From Pseudorhizobium tarimense (GTDB lineage Bacteria > Pseudomonadota > Alphaproteobacteria > Rhizobiales > Rhizobiaceae), in contig NZ_JALJRA010000010.1 of NCBI RefSeq assembly GCF_022968135.1, forward strand, positions 1-64,000: a stretch of 64,000 nucleotides of DNA, in the 5' to 3' direction. Positions 49,200 through 60,178 of the stretch are shown in pieces (position 1 is the stretch's first letter; each line of letters starts with the position of its first letter). The notes beneath the pieces are model-generated. The model was not told where the DNA came from. It was given only the letters and a program-made list of their open reading frames with translations, and made no database searches. Made by a program: the position numbers and the translations under genes.

Positions 49200-50486
49200 T
49201 CAGGCGCCCTTGCCGCCTTTGACTACCCGCTTGACCGGCCCACTGCCCTCGCCTGACGAACCGCCATGCTTGGCAGCAAAGGCCAAGATTCGGGGAGCAA
49301 TCTCCTTGCTGAAACGAGAACCGTTGAAGACGCCGTAATGGCCGACATCCGGCTGCATGTAGTGCATGCGCTTGTCGTCCGGGATGTTGGGCGAGATCGT
49401 ATGGGCGGCACGGGTCTGGCCGAGGCCGGAGATATCGTCCTTTTCGCCCTCGACGGTGAGAAGCGCGGTCTTGCGGATCTTCTTCGTATCGACGGGGACG
49501 CCGCGATGCATCATCTCGCCCTTCGGCAGCGCGTGCTTGATGAAGACGGTGTCCACAGTCTGGAGATAAAATTCCTCCGTCAGATCCATTACCGCAAGGT
49601 ATTCATCATAGAAGTCGCGGTGGCGCTCAGCCGAGTCGCCGTCATTCTTGACGAGGTGCTCGAAGAACTCCTTGTGCGCCGCGATGTGGCGGTCGAGGTT
49701 CATCGACATGAAGCCGGAGAGCTGCAGGAACCCAGGATAGACGGGGCGCATGAAGCCCGGATGCGGCCACGGCACGTTCATGATGACGTTGTCGCGGAAC
49801 CAATCCAGCGGCTTTTCCTGTGCCAGGTTGTTGACCGCCGTCGGATTTTCGCGCGTGTCGATCGGGCCGCCCATAAGCACCATGGAGGCCGGCGTAAACG
49901 GATCTTCTGCCGCTTCCATCAGCCCGACAGCTGCCAGCACCGGTACCGAAGGCTGGCAAACACCGATCACATGGGTGTTCGGCCCGATCTGATGGATCAT
50001 CTCGATCAGGTAGTCGATATAATCGTCGAGATCGAAGCGGCCCTCGGCCAGGGGCACCATGCGCGCGTCAATCCAATCGGTGATGTAGATGTCTGCATTC
50101 GGCAGGAGTGTCTCTACCGTTCCACGCAGCAGCGTGGCATAGTGGCCGGACATCGGCGCGACAAGAAGCAGCTTCTGGTCCGTTGCGCGGCCCGCCGGGA
50201 GATGACGGCGGAAGTGGATCAGGTCGCAGAAGGGCTTCGACCAGATGATGTCCTCTGTGACCTTGACTGTCTGGCCATCGACGGAGGTGGTCGAGAGGCC
50301 AAAGGCCGGCTTGTCGTAACGGCGGGTCATGCGCTCGAAGAGCTCGAGGCCTGCGGCCATCGCGCGAGCCGCCGCAGTATAGGACCAGGGATTAAGCGGA
50401 TTGGTGTGGGCGAGCTTCACTGCATCCGCCGCAGCGCGGAAAGGTGCGATTGTGGCGTGGCTCATCTCGTAAAGCTGGTAGATCAT
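49200..50486 (-). CDS. phaZ: Intracellular polyhydroxyalkanoate depolymerase PhaZ
   Basis: The 428 aa alpha/beta hydrolase belongs to the intracellular PHB depolymerase family. The lipase-like box is GVCQPSVP with a cysteine nucleophile. Other conserved parts are LLVAPMSGHYATLLRGTVE, YITDWIDARMVP and the C-terminal catalytic His in DVGHYGVFNGSRF. I use ATG 50486, where the family N-terminus MIYQLYEM begins, with AAAGGCGG upstream. It mobilises stored polyhydroxybutyrate. Confidence 0.95.
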   Translation of the reverse strand: MIYQLYEMSHATIAPFRAAADAVKLAHTNPLNPWSYTAAARAMAAGLELFERMTRRYDKPAFGLSTTSVDGQTVKVTEDIIWSKPFCDLIHFRRHLPAGRATDQKLLLVAPMSGHYATLLRGTVETLLPNADIYITDWIDARMVPLAEGRFDLDDYIDYLIEMIHQIGPNTHVIGVCQPSVPVLAAVGLMEAAEDPFTPASMVLMGGPIDTRENPTAVNNLAQEKPLDWFRDNVIMNVPWPHPGFMRPVYPGFLQLSGFMSMNLDRHIAAHKEFFEHLVKNDGDSAERHRDFYDEYLAVMDLTEEFYLQTVDTVFIKHALPKGEMMHRGVPVDTKKIRKTALLTVEGEKDDISGLGQTRAAHTISPNIPDDKRMHYMQPDVGHYGVFNGSRFSKEIAPRILAFAAKHGGSSGEGSGPVKRVVKGGKGA

Positions 50487-50622
50487 CGATGTGCCGCCTT
50501 TGGTAAGACCTGAAGCCATTCCGCTCAAAGAAGCGGGACAATCGAGTTCAGGAGCAGAGGGAGAGGCTACCATGTTTGGAATGCGGTGCAACATCAGGCA
50601 GGGACCGATACAGAAAACAGAA

Positions 50623-50645
50623 ATGTCAGGCACAGCGCCTGACAT
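50623..50645 (-). terminator. Intrinsic terminator after the FAH-family gene
   Basis: A 9 bp perfect stem ATGTCAGGC / GCCTGACAT with a 5-base loop is followed on the minus strand by TTCTGTTTTCTG. It lies 45 bases beyond the stop at 50690. Confidence 0.75.
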
Positions 50646-50689
50646 CTCAATTGCATGAGACGGATTAAGGTTCCGTCCTCTTCTGCTGG

Positions 50690-51532
50690 TTAACGATCCG
50701 CCACAAAGGTCTGGCGCTGCTCTCCCAGTCCCTCGATGCCAAGTTCGACCACGTCGCCGGCCGTGAGATATTGCGGCGGCTTCATGCCCATGCCGACGCC
50801 CGGAGGGGTGCCGGTGGAGATGACGTCACCCGGCTGCAGCGACATGAACTGGCTGAGATAGGAGACGACGAAGGCGACGCCGTAAACCATGGTTTTCGAC
50901 GAGCCGTCCTGCATGATCTCGCCGTTGACTTTCAGCCACATTCCGAGGTTCTGCGGGTCTGCAACCTCATCCTTGGTGACGAGCCAGGGGCCGATCGGAC
51001 CGAAGGTGTCGCAGGACTTGCCCTTGGTCCACTGACCGGCCCGTTCCGTCTGGAAGCCGCGCTCGGAGACGTCGTGGGAGACGCAGTAGCCGGCAACATA
51101 ATCCATTGCCTCGGCTTCCGAGACATATTTGGCCGTCTTACCGATCACCACGCCAAGCTCGACCTCCCAGTCCGTCTTTTCCGAGCCGCGCGGGATGATC
51201 ACGTTATCGTTGGGTCCGCAAATCGCGGACGTTGCCTTCATGAAGATCACGGGCTCAGGCGGGACGGTCGCGCCGGTTTCGGCAGCGTGGTCGGAGAAGT
51301 TGAGGCCGATGCAGATGAACTTGCCCGTACCTGCGACGCAGGCGCCGATACGGTCCACGGAGACTTCAGGCAGGGTCTTCGGGTCAAGTTCCGCGATCTT
51401 GGCCAGCCCTTCCGGCGTGATGGCCGCGCCGCCGATGTCTGCGACATGCTGGGAGAGGTCCCTCACCTTTCCGTCCGCATCGAGAATTGCCGGCTTTTCC
51501 TGGCCCGGCTGGCCAACACGCATGAGTTTCAC
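50690..51532 (-). CDS. Fumarylacetoacetate hydrolase family protein
   Basis: The 280 aa FAH-fold protein shows the metal-binding and family elements KFICIGLNFSDHAAETG, EPVIFMKATSAICGPND, DWEVELGVVIGKTAKYVSE, GYCVSHDVSERGFQ, GPWLVTKDEV and the C-terminal PGDVISTGTPPGVGMG. Relatives include 2-hydroxyhepta-diene dioate isomerases, acylpyruvases and lactone hydrolases. The substrate is not clear. It is divergent from the nitroreductase gene. Confidence 0.9.
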   Translation of the reverse strand: MKLMRVGQPGQEKPAILDADGKVRDLSQHVADIGGAAITPEGLAKIAELDPKTLPEVSVDRIGACVAGTGKFICIGLNFSDHAAETGATVPPEPVIFMKATSAICGPNDNVIIPRGSEKTDWEVELGVVIGKTAKYVSEAEAMDYVAGYCVSHDVSERGFQTERAGQWTKGKSCDTFGPIGPWLVTKDEVADPQNLGMWLKVNGEIMQDGSSKTMVYGVAFVVSYLSQFMSLQPGDVISTGTPPGVGMGMKPPQYLTAGDVVELGIEGLGEQRQTFVADR

Positions 51533-51673
51533 GACTATGCCTCCACTTGTCTGACAACCGCCTTATGCCGGATGGGCGGCGCGTTGTCATCCCCTTGAGT
51601 GCAGTGGGCATGGCGACGTCTGCCCGTGCACCCTATCTTCCGCTGGACCCTCATTCCGTGGAGCAGGAGCCTG

Positions 51674-52273
51674 ATGACCGACAGCAACAACCGCCATTCC
51701 AAGCATCCGATCGACGCCTTCTTTCTCGACAGATGGTCGCCGCGCGCTTTCACCGGCGAAGCGATTGTCAAGGAGACGCTGCTGACCATACTGGACGCCG
51801 GGCACTGGGCCCCCTCCTCCGGCAACAATCAACCGTGGCGCTTCATCTATGCCTTGCGCGATACTGAACACTGGCCGGTTCTGCTAGACATCCTGTCTCC
51901 GGGAAACCGACGGTGGGCGAGCAACGCCGCGGCATTAATCATCTTCGCTTCGCGGACCTACAGGCTTTCGAAGGACGGAGAGAAAAAGCCGGCCTACACC
52001 CACTCCTTCGATACCGGATCTTCCTGGTTTTCCATCGCGGCCCAGGCGATGAAGCTCGGCTACCATGCTCACGGCATGGAGGGGATGGACCGGGAGAAGG
52101 CGGTCGAGGTGCTGCGGATTCCGGACGGGTTTAGGGTGGAGGCCGCCTGCGCGATCGGCAAGATGGCTCCGAAAGAGACACTGCCGGACGATTTGCGGGC
52201 GCGCGAAATCCAGAGTCAGCGCAAGCCGCTTGCCGAGGTGGCGTTCGAGGGGCGCTTCGCCGGCGAGGAATAA
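51674..52273 (+). CDS. Nitroreductase family protein
   Basis: The 199 aa FMN-dependent oxidoreductase-like protein has the FMN-binding start RWSPRAFTGEAI, the loop GHWAPSSGNNQPWRFIYAL and the central helix WFSIAAQAMKLGYHAHGMEGMD. I start at ATG 51674 with GGAGCC upstream. Physiological substrate is unknown. It converges on gyrB with the parS-like palindrome between. Confidence 0.9.
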   Translation: MTDSNNRHSKHPIDAFFLDRWSPRAFTGEAIVKETLLTILDAGHWAPSSGNNQPWRFIYALRDTEHWPVLLDILSPGNRRWASNAAALIIFASRTYRLSKDGEKKPAYTHSFDTGSSWFSIAAQAMKLGYHAHGMEGMDREKAVEVLRIPDGFRVEAACAIGKMAPKETLPDDLRAREIQSQRKPLAEVAFEGRFAGEE

Positions 52274-52315
52274 CGTTTCACGTGAATCACCGTTAACGGC
52301 GATTCACGTGAAAAC
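52274..52315. promoter_or_regulatory. parS: parS-like pair 2 in a 38 bp palindrome
   Basis: CGTTTCACGTGAATCA (52274-52289) matches parS consensus at 14 of 16 and is mirrored by a second CACGTG element at 52300-52315. The 13-base arms 52276-52288 and 52301-52313 are exact reverse complements. The 12 bases between are themselves palindromic apart from the outermost pair (CCGTTAACGG). It lies in the 48-base gap between the convergent nitroreductase and gyrB stops, so it may also act as a two-way terminator, though there is no strong T run. Confidence 0.75.
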
Positions 52316-52321
52316 GGTTGT

Positions 52322-54865
<2,544 letters not shown>

Positions 54866-54902
54866 TCACCGCGTCGCCTGAAAACCGGGGATTTCCCGCT
54901 AT

Positions 54903-55268
54903 TCAGGCCTGATGACGAGCTTTATCGAGCAGTTCATCGATTGCTTGTACCATATCGGGCGACAAAGAGCGAATCTGGCGCGCCATCCGGTTGGCCAGCG
55001 CGGTGTAGCCCGCGGGCAAACCCGATGTGTCGAGAACCACGCGTGGATGCGAGGCCTCTGCCGTCATAAAAAGATCGTCCGCCTCGTCCCAGATGATGTT
55101 GAAATAGCCGGCAATCCGCTGCAGCAGGTCAAAGCTCGGTCTTCCCCGCTTGCCATGCTCCAGGGCAGACAGATAGGCGGGTGAGACACCGATGGCGTGG
55201 GCAAGATCGCGCTGCGTCACGCCCTTCCGGTCGCGCAGCTCGCGAAGCGCCTGGCCGAACGGTGTCAT
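54903..55268 (-). CDS. XRE-family helix-turn-helix regulator
   Basis: The 121 aa protein has an N-terminal HTH_XRE (FGQALRELRDRKGVTQRDLAHAIGVSPAYLSALEHGKRG, about residues 4-42) and a C-terminal helical part. It overlaps the Smr gene stop by four bases, so it belongs to the unit timA-mltA-smr-xre. Targets are unknown. Confidence 0.9.
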   Translation of the reverse strand: MTPFGQALRELRDRKGVTQRDLAHAIGVSPAYLSALEHGKRGRPSFDLLQRIAGYFNIIWDEADDLFMTAEASHPRVVLDTSGLPAGYTALANRMARQIRSLSPDMVQAIDELLDKARHQA

Positions 55269-55831
55269 TCTTGCCTCCTCGGCCTACTCAGGCGCACATA
55301 AAGCGCACCCTCCCCTCCGTGGTGGCGGGCCGCCCATTCATAGGAAGAGATCAGGAAGCGGAACTCGGGCTTTGAAAACCAGAGCGGCACGGCACGGCGT
55401 AGCGCTCCTTCGCTGCCCATCGAACTGCCCTTTCCGGTGATTACCAGAACGTGGCGCAGGCCCCAGTCGTGGGCGCGAAAGAGGAAGTCTAGAAGAAGAT
55501 CGTGCGCCTCGGCCTGATAGAGCCCGTGGAGATCAAGGCGTGCCTCGATTGCCAGCCGGCCTTTCGCAAGCTTGCGGTGGACGGGCTTCTCCAAAGGCTG
55601 GTGGCTGCCCGCCGGACGCCGAGGCTTCGCTGGCGCCGGCACTTCCAAGGCCTCTTGCTTCTCGGACCGTGCCGGCGTCTGCAGTGCGGCATCTTCCGCC
55701 GCCATCATCGCGGCGATCTCCTCTTCCAGCTGACGGGCTTCGTCCGCTCGCCCCGGGAGTGCCCGGGTGGACTTGGCAACCTTTCCCCAGAGAATGCGCT
55801 CCTCGGAGCTCAGCTTGCGCCCGCCCGTCAT
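55265..55831 (-). CDS. Smr domain protein
   Basis: The 188 aa protein has a C-terminal Smr (MutS2-related) domain: ARLDLHGLYQAEAHDLLLDFL with the LDLHG motif and VLVITGKGSSMGSEGALRR with GxGxxS. The N-terminal half is low-complexity and charged. Smr domains can nick DNA or cleave RNA; the stand-alone alphaproteobacterial form has no proven role. Starts within the mltA stop (ATGA). Confidence 0.9.
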   Translation of the reverse strand: MTGGRKLSSEERILWGKVAKSTRALPGRADEARQLEEEIAAMMAAEDAALQTPARSEKQEALEVPAPAKPRRPAGSHQPLEKPVHRKLAKGRLAIEARLDLHGLYQAEAHDLLLDFLFRAHDWGLRHVLVITGKGSSMGSEGALRRAVPLWFSKPEFRFLISSYEWAARHHGGEGALYVRLSRPRRQE

Positions 55832-56949
55832 CTGCCGAACCTCACAGAAACGGCTTTGGGTATCAGGATAAAGAAATCCGCGTCATGCCGGATGGTACCC
55901 GCCTGATCTCCGGCGTGGGCTCCGGAGCCGGTGAAGATGTCGCCCCGCGCGGGACCTACGATGGCACTGCCGGTGTCGAGCGCGAGAAGGGTGCGTGCGA
56001 ACGGACGCCCGTCGTCCAGATGCGTCAAAGTCGGCGCGTGAACAAAGAAGGGGAAGCCGAAGGTGTGGATCAGCCGGTCCACGGCCAGGGAGCGTCCCGG
56101 CAGCAGCGGGACCTTGGCTGCGGCTATTGGGCCGAGCTCCGTGTCCGCCACCTCCGCCTCGCGGAAGAAGATGTAGGACCGGTTGTGCCACAGGACCCCG
56201 TCAACCTTAGCCGGATTCTGCGTCAGCCAGGCGCGAATGGATTGCATCGATACGGTCGCAGGATCAATCTCTCGACGATCGATGAGCAGTCTGCCAATGG
56301 CGGAAAACGGATGGCCAGCCTTGGCGGCATAGGTGATGCGCTTCAGAGATCCATCCGGATAACGCAGACGCGCGGCACCCTGGACATGGGCGAAGAAGAC
56401 ATCAACTTTCGATCGTGCCCAGGCGATCTCAAGCCCACGCCCTTGAAGATAGCCGCAATCAATGTCTTTTCGATCTGGATAAGGCCCGATCTCATCTTCG
56501 CGGAGCCGGCCAAACGCGTAAGACGGCTCCATCGACGAAGGCCTGTTCGCCTCGTCAAGATCGACGAGATCTTTCGGACGGCGATAGAATGGGTAAGGAA
56601 ACGCCTCTGACTTGCGAGTGTCGACGTCGACCTCTGGCTCATAGAAGCCTGTGACGAAACCCCGACTTCCATCATCCCTGCAGATCTGAAACGGCTGAAA
56701 ATGTGCCTCGAAGAACTGCCTGGCTTCCTGAGCGTCGGCAAAGTCTCGGCTCTCGACTGATTTGTAAATCGGGAGGATATCGTCTGTGGCTAGGCCCAAG
56801 GCTCCAGAACGATAGGGTTTGATAGTGCGGACATGTTGTAGGCAGGTGCGCATACCGGCAACGAGATCGGCCGGATCATCGCTTGTCCAGTGAGGCAGAT
56901 GCTGAAAATCCGCCCGCTTGAGCGAAAAACCCGGCCGATTCCCAATCAT
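55828..56949 (-). CDS. mltA: Membrane-bound lytic murein transglycosylase A
   Basis: The 373 aa protein has the MltA barrel (GFVTGFYEPEVDVDTRKSE; PYPDRKDID; AWARSKVDVFFAHVQGAARLRYPDG) and the C-terminal 3D domain with DTGSAIVGPARGDIFTGSG and RHDADFFILIPK carrying the catalytic Asp region. It cleaves peptidoglycan glycan strands. The start overlaps the timA stop. Oddly, no signal peptide or lipobox is seen in the first 60 residues, although the substrate is periplasmic. Confidence 0.93.
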   Translation of the reverse strand: MIGNRPGFSLKRADFQHLPHWTSDDPADLVAGMRTCLQHVRTIKPYRSGALGLATDDILPIYKSVESRDFADAQEARQFFEAHFQPFQICRDDGSRGFVTGFYEPEVDVDTRKSEAFPYPFYRRPKDLVDLDEANRPSSMEPSYAFGRLREDEIGPYPDRKDIDCGYLQGRGLEIAWARSKVDVFFAHVQGAARLRYPDGSLKRITYAAKAGHPFSAIGRLLIDRREIDPATVSMQSIRAWLTQNPAKVDGVLWHNRSYIFFREAEVADTELGPIAAAKVPLLPGRSLAVDRLIHTFGFPFFVHAPTLTHLDDGRPFARTLLALDTGSAIVGPARGDIFTGSGAHAGDQAGTIRHDADFFILIPKAVSVRFGR

Positions 56950-57641
56950 TGCTCAGATTCGGTAGCGATGAGCTTCCAGTTCGGATCTCGTGACCGTGCA
57001 TCGCGGGCGAAAGTCCAGATGTCGGTGACATCGGCCACATTCTCCTGGTCGCCCTCCACCAAGGTGCCTTCCTTGTCGAAGGTGGCAGAGATCAACTGGC
57101 TGACAATCCGCACGGTCACCTGCTCTTCCGTGCCATTGACGTTGGCGTGGGTAATATCCGCCTTGTCGATGCCGACGAAGGTCGACTTCACCACTTCGCC
57201 ACGTGCTTCACGCTCCGTGATGGCAGCATCGAAGCCCTCATAGACTTCCTTGGAGAGAAGGTTCTTCAGGGTCTTCCGATCGCCATCGGCAAAGGCCATG
57301 ACGATCATCTCGTAGGCCATCCGCGCGCCGTTGAGGAATTCCTTCGGCTTGAAGGTCGGATCGAGCTTGAGCAACTGCCGCAACGACTCGTTCAGCGACG
57401 TGCCGGGCTTTGACATGCCGTCGATCTCGGAAAACTTTTCCTCGTCCGTCATTTCCCGCCGCGGCAGGGTCACCACCTTGCCGTCATCGGCGGCGGGTGC
57501 TTTTGCGGCTTCCCTTGCGCTATAGGGATCGAAAGGCTGCTTCTCGTTGCCCGTCCGACGTCCCAGGACACTGCGCAATTGCAGGAAGATCAGGACCGCC
57601 GCGACGAGAAAGAACAGAGTAATGAAGTCGTTGGATCCCAT
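56946..57641 (-). CDS. Tim44-like domain protein TimA
   Basis: The 231 aa protein has an N-terminal membrane helix (DFITLFFLVAAVLIFLQL) and a Tim44/MRPL45 domain (GARMAYEMIVMAFADGDRKTLKNLLSKEVYEGF... ; VADVTDIWTFARDARSRDPNWKLI). Alphaproteobacterial relatives of mitochondrial Tim44 are called TimA. ATG 57641 is taken as the start since the family N-terminus MGSNDFITL begins there. It is divergent from fxsA. Confidence 0.92.
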   Translation of the reverse strand: MGSNDFITLFFLVAAVLIFLQLRSVLGRRTGNEKQPFDPYSAREAAKAPAADDGKVVTLPRREMTDEEKFSEIDGMSKPGTSLNESLRQLLKLDPTFKPKEFLNGARMAYEMIVMAFADGDRKTLKNLLSKEVYEGFDAAITEREARGEVVKSTFVGIDKADITHANVNGTEEQVTVRIVSQLISATFDKEGTLVEGDQENVADVTDIWTFARDARSRDPNWKLIATESEQ

Positions 57642-57749
57642 CTTTGCCCGCAATGCCGTTTAATTCGTTGCTGTACATTCTCATATAGTCCGCAACGTGA
57701 CATCATTCAAATAGCGAAGGCGAGAGGCCTTCTGCCACAGGTAACGATT

Positions 57750-58262
57750 ATGCGTGCGCCCTGGATCTTCATTCTCATCTTACTCATGCCGCTGGCAGAG
57801 ATCGCCGGCTTTGTCCTTGTCGGGAGGGCGCTCGGTGTGTGGAGCACACTCGGCCTCGTCATCCTGACCAGCGTCGTCGGCATCTTCCTTTTGCGGGCGC
57901 AGGGCTTCCAGATGCTGCGCCAACTATCCGCCGAGGGGCGAGAAGGCCGCGTTCCCGGAGACACCATTGTTCATGGGGCCATGATCGTGGTCGCGGCATT
58001 CCTGCTCCTCGTTCCGGGTTTCATTACCGACATCATCGGTCTCGCCCTCTTCATTCCGGCCGTCCGTCGCCTCATCTGGTCGGCAATCGGCCGCCGTGTT
58101 GTGGTACACTCAACAGCCTATAGCCGCAGCTACCGGTACGAAGCGGGCTTTGACCCGCAGGCCGGCAAGGGTGGACCGGTGGTCGATCTCGAGGACGAGG
58201 ATTTCCAGCGCGAACCAAATCCTTCCTCGCCCTGGAATGACCGGCGCTTGAAGGACGACTAG
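57750..58262 (+). CDS. fxsA: FxsA family membrane protein
   Basis: The 170 aa inner-membrane protein has three or four hydrophobic segments (IFILILLMPLAEIAGFVLVG; LGLVILTSVVGIFLLRAQG; MIVVAAFLLLVPGFITDIIGL). The FxsA signature is LLLVPGFITDIIGLALFIPAVR. In E. coli the protein modulates phage exclusion by F-plasmid PifA. Its rhizobial role is not known. Start ATG 57750. Confidence 0.93.
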   Translation: MRAPWIFILILLMPLAEIAGFVLVGRALGVWSTLGLVILTSVVGIFLLRAQGFQMLRQLSAEGREGRVPGDTIVHGAMIVVAAFLLLVPGFITDIIGLALFIPAVRRLIWSAIGRRVVVHSTAYSRSYRYEAGFDPQAGKGGPVVDLEDEDFQREPNPSSPWNDRRLKDD

Positions 58263-58347
58263 GCCGACAGTGCCAGCGCCGAGGGTTGTAAGGCCGGGGG
58301 TGAAGTGTTAGACGCCCGTCAATCCAACTATTTTTCGAGGACACCGC

Positions 58348-58827
58348 ATGGCCGACGAGAACACACAGGGTGCAACGAGTCCATCGCTCAACATCCTTGC
58401 GCAGTACACGAAGGACCTCTCCTTCGAAAACCCAGGTGCACCTCGGTCGCTGCAGGCCCGCGACAAGGCTCCGGCGATCAACATCAATGTCAACGTGAAC
58501 GCCAATCCACTGTCCGAAACGGATTTCGATGTGGTGCTCTCGCTCAATGTTGAAGCCAAGGACGGCGACAAGGTCGTGTTCGCGGCTGAACTGGTCTATG
58601 GCGGCGTCTTCCGCATTACCGGATTCCCGCAGGAGCACATGCTGCCGGTTCTGTTCATCGAATGCCCGCGGCTGCTTTTCCCCTTCGCGCGCCAGATCGT
58701 TGCCGACGTTACCCGCAATGGCGGCTTCCCGCCGCTGATGATCGACCCGATCGATTTTGCACAGATGTTCACGCAGCGCATGGCGCAGGAAAAGGCGAAG
58801 GCACAGGTTCAGACGCTGAACAGCTAA
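58348..58827 (+). CDS. secB: Protein-export chaperone SecB
   Basis: The 159 aa chaperone keeps preproteins unfolded and hands them to SecA. Family signatures are [45 protein letters not shown] and [32 protein letters not shown]. Length is normal. A terminator follows, placed inside the end of the convergent dnaQ gene. Confidence 0.98.
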   Translation: MADENTQGATSPSLNILAQYTKDLSFENPGAPRSLQARDKAPAININVNVNANPLSETDFDVVLSLNVEAKDGDKVVFAAELVYGGVFRITGFPQEHMLPVLFIECPRLLFPFARQIVADVTRNGGFPPLMIDPIDFAQMFTQRMAQEKAKAQVQTLNS

Positions 58828-58848
58828 GCCGCCAACGAAGACCGTCTA

Positions 58849-59577
58849 TCACGAAGCCCGGACCTGAACGTCCGGGCATTTTTCTTGGTAGAGGTTCCAC
58901 ACCGCCTTCTCGCCCAGTCTTGCCACAAGGGTGGCATGGGCCTGCTGCTCCGTCACGCTCAGGCGATTCGGCAGCGGACGGGGACGACGGGACACGCCGA
59001 CTACATGTTCATCGATCTCGATAATGGTGGTCGAGGTTTCGATGCCGACGAGACCGAGGGCTGCCTGCCGCCCGCCAGTCATCTCAATGTAGACTTCTGC
59101 CAGAAGCTCGGAGTCGAGCAACGCACCGTGCTTGGTGCGGTGAGCATTGTCGATGCCGTAGCGACGGCAAAGGGCATCCAGCGAGTTCGGACCCATCGGA
59201 TGCTTGCGGCGGGCCAAGGCCAGCGTATCGACAACCTGATCCGTCGGCACCGGCGGAAGGCCCAGGCGCTCGAATTCCGCATTGATGAAGCCGATATCGA
59301 AATTGGCGTTGTGGGCGATCCATTTTGCGCCCTCGAAGAACTCAACGATCTCTCCGGCGACTTCGGCAAAACCAGGCTTGTCCTTCAGGAAATCATCGCT
59401 AATTCCATGAACGGCAAGCGCATCCGGATGGACTTTACGGTCGCCCGGATTGATGTAGAGATGCAGAGCGCGGCCGGTCGGAAAGTTGTTGATCAGCTCG
59501 ATGCCGCCGATCTCGATGATGCGGTCGAGCTTCGTCTCGAGGCCGGTGGTTTCCGTATCGAAGATGATCTCACGCAT
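58849..59577 (-). CDS. dnaQ: DNA polymerase III epsilon subunit (proofreading exonuclease)
   Basis: The 242 aa DEDDh exonuclease shows exo I IIFDTETTGLETKLDRIIEIGG, exo II WIAHNANFDIGFINAEF and exo III RTKHGALLDSELLAEVY. The C-terminal tail includes the alpha-subunit-binding region. Eight bases overlap coaE upstream. The last nine codons coincide with the secB terminator hairpin on the other strand. Confidence 0.97.
   Translation of the reverse strand: MREIIFDTETTGLETKLDRIIEIGGIELINNFPTGRALHLYINPGDRKVHPDALAVHGISDDFLKDKPGFAEVAGEIVEFFEGAKWIAHNANFDIGFINAEFERLGLPPVPTDQVVDTLALARRKHPMGPNSLDALCRRYGIDNAHRTKHGALLDSELLAEVYIEMTGGRQAALGLVGIETSTTIIEIDEHVVGVSRRPRPLPNRLSVTEQQAHATLVARLGEKAVWNLYQEKCPDVQVRAS
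58856..58885 (+). terminator. Intrinsic terminator of secB, inside the dnaQ 3' end
   Basis: An 8 bp perfect stem GCCCGGAC / GTCCGGGC with a 6-base loop is followed by ATTTTTCTT. It lies 28 bases after the secB stop and entirely inside the last codons of dnaQ. Confidence 0.9.
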
Positions 59578-60178
59578 CTGACTTCTCGCTTCTCATGCCC
59601 GACCGCAGTGCGACGATGATCTGGTGGACGCGCTCCCGCGCCGCCTCAAGCCCCTGCCCCGTGTCTATCAGAAAATCGGCCTTATTGCGTTTTTCCTGAT
59701 CCGGAATCTGGCGGGATCGAATCAGTTCGAACTTTTCCATGGTCATGCCCGGCCGTGCAAGCACCCTGTCCTGCTGGACCTGTGGATCGCAGGTCACGAC
59801 AACGATGACGTCGACACGATTTTCCACCCCAACCTCGAACAGCAAGGGGATGTCGAGGAGGACGATGTCATCGCCGGCGGACTGATGTTTCTTCACGAAC
59901 GCGGTTTCTCGGGCGCGCACCAGTGGGTGGACGATCGCCTCCAGCTCCGGGAAACGGGATGGTTCGGCGGCAAGCTGCCGGGAGAGTTCCTGCCGGTCGA
60001 CCTGGCCATCGACCACCGTGCCGGGGAAGGCCTTGCCGATCGGCGCCACAGCCTCTGCCCGGTAAAGATCATGAACAACCGCATCGGCATCGTTCACCGG
60101 GATACCGGCTTCGGCAAACATGCGGGCGGTCGTCGATTTGCCCATGCCGATGGATCCGGTCAGCCCGACGACGATCAT
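59570..60178 (-). CDS. coaE: Dephospho-CoA kinase
   Basis: The 202 aa P-loop kinase performs the last step of CoA synthesis. Walker [20 protein letters not shown] is at the start; [10 protein letters not shown] and [10 protein letters not shown] follow. The start overlaps the aroE stop and the end overlaps dnaQ. Confidence 0.97.
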   Translation of the reverse strand: MIVVGLTGSIGMGKSTTARMFAEAGIPVNDADAVVHDLYRAEAVAPIGKAFPGTVVDGQVDRQELSRQLAAEPSRFPELEAIVHPLVRARETAFVKKHQSAGDDIVLLDIPLLFEVGVENRVDVIVVVTCDPQVQQDRVLARPGMTMEKFELIRSRQIPDQEKRNKADFLIDTGQGLEAARERVHQIIVALRSGMRSEKSDA

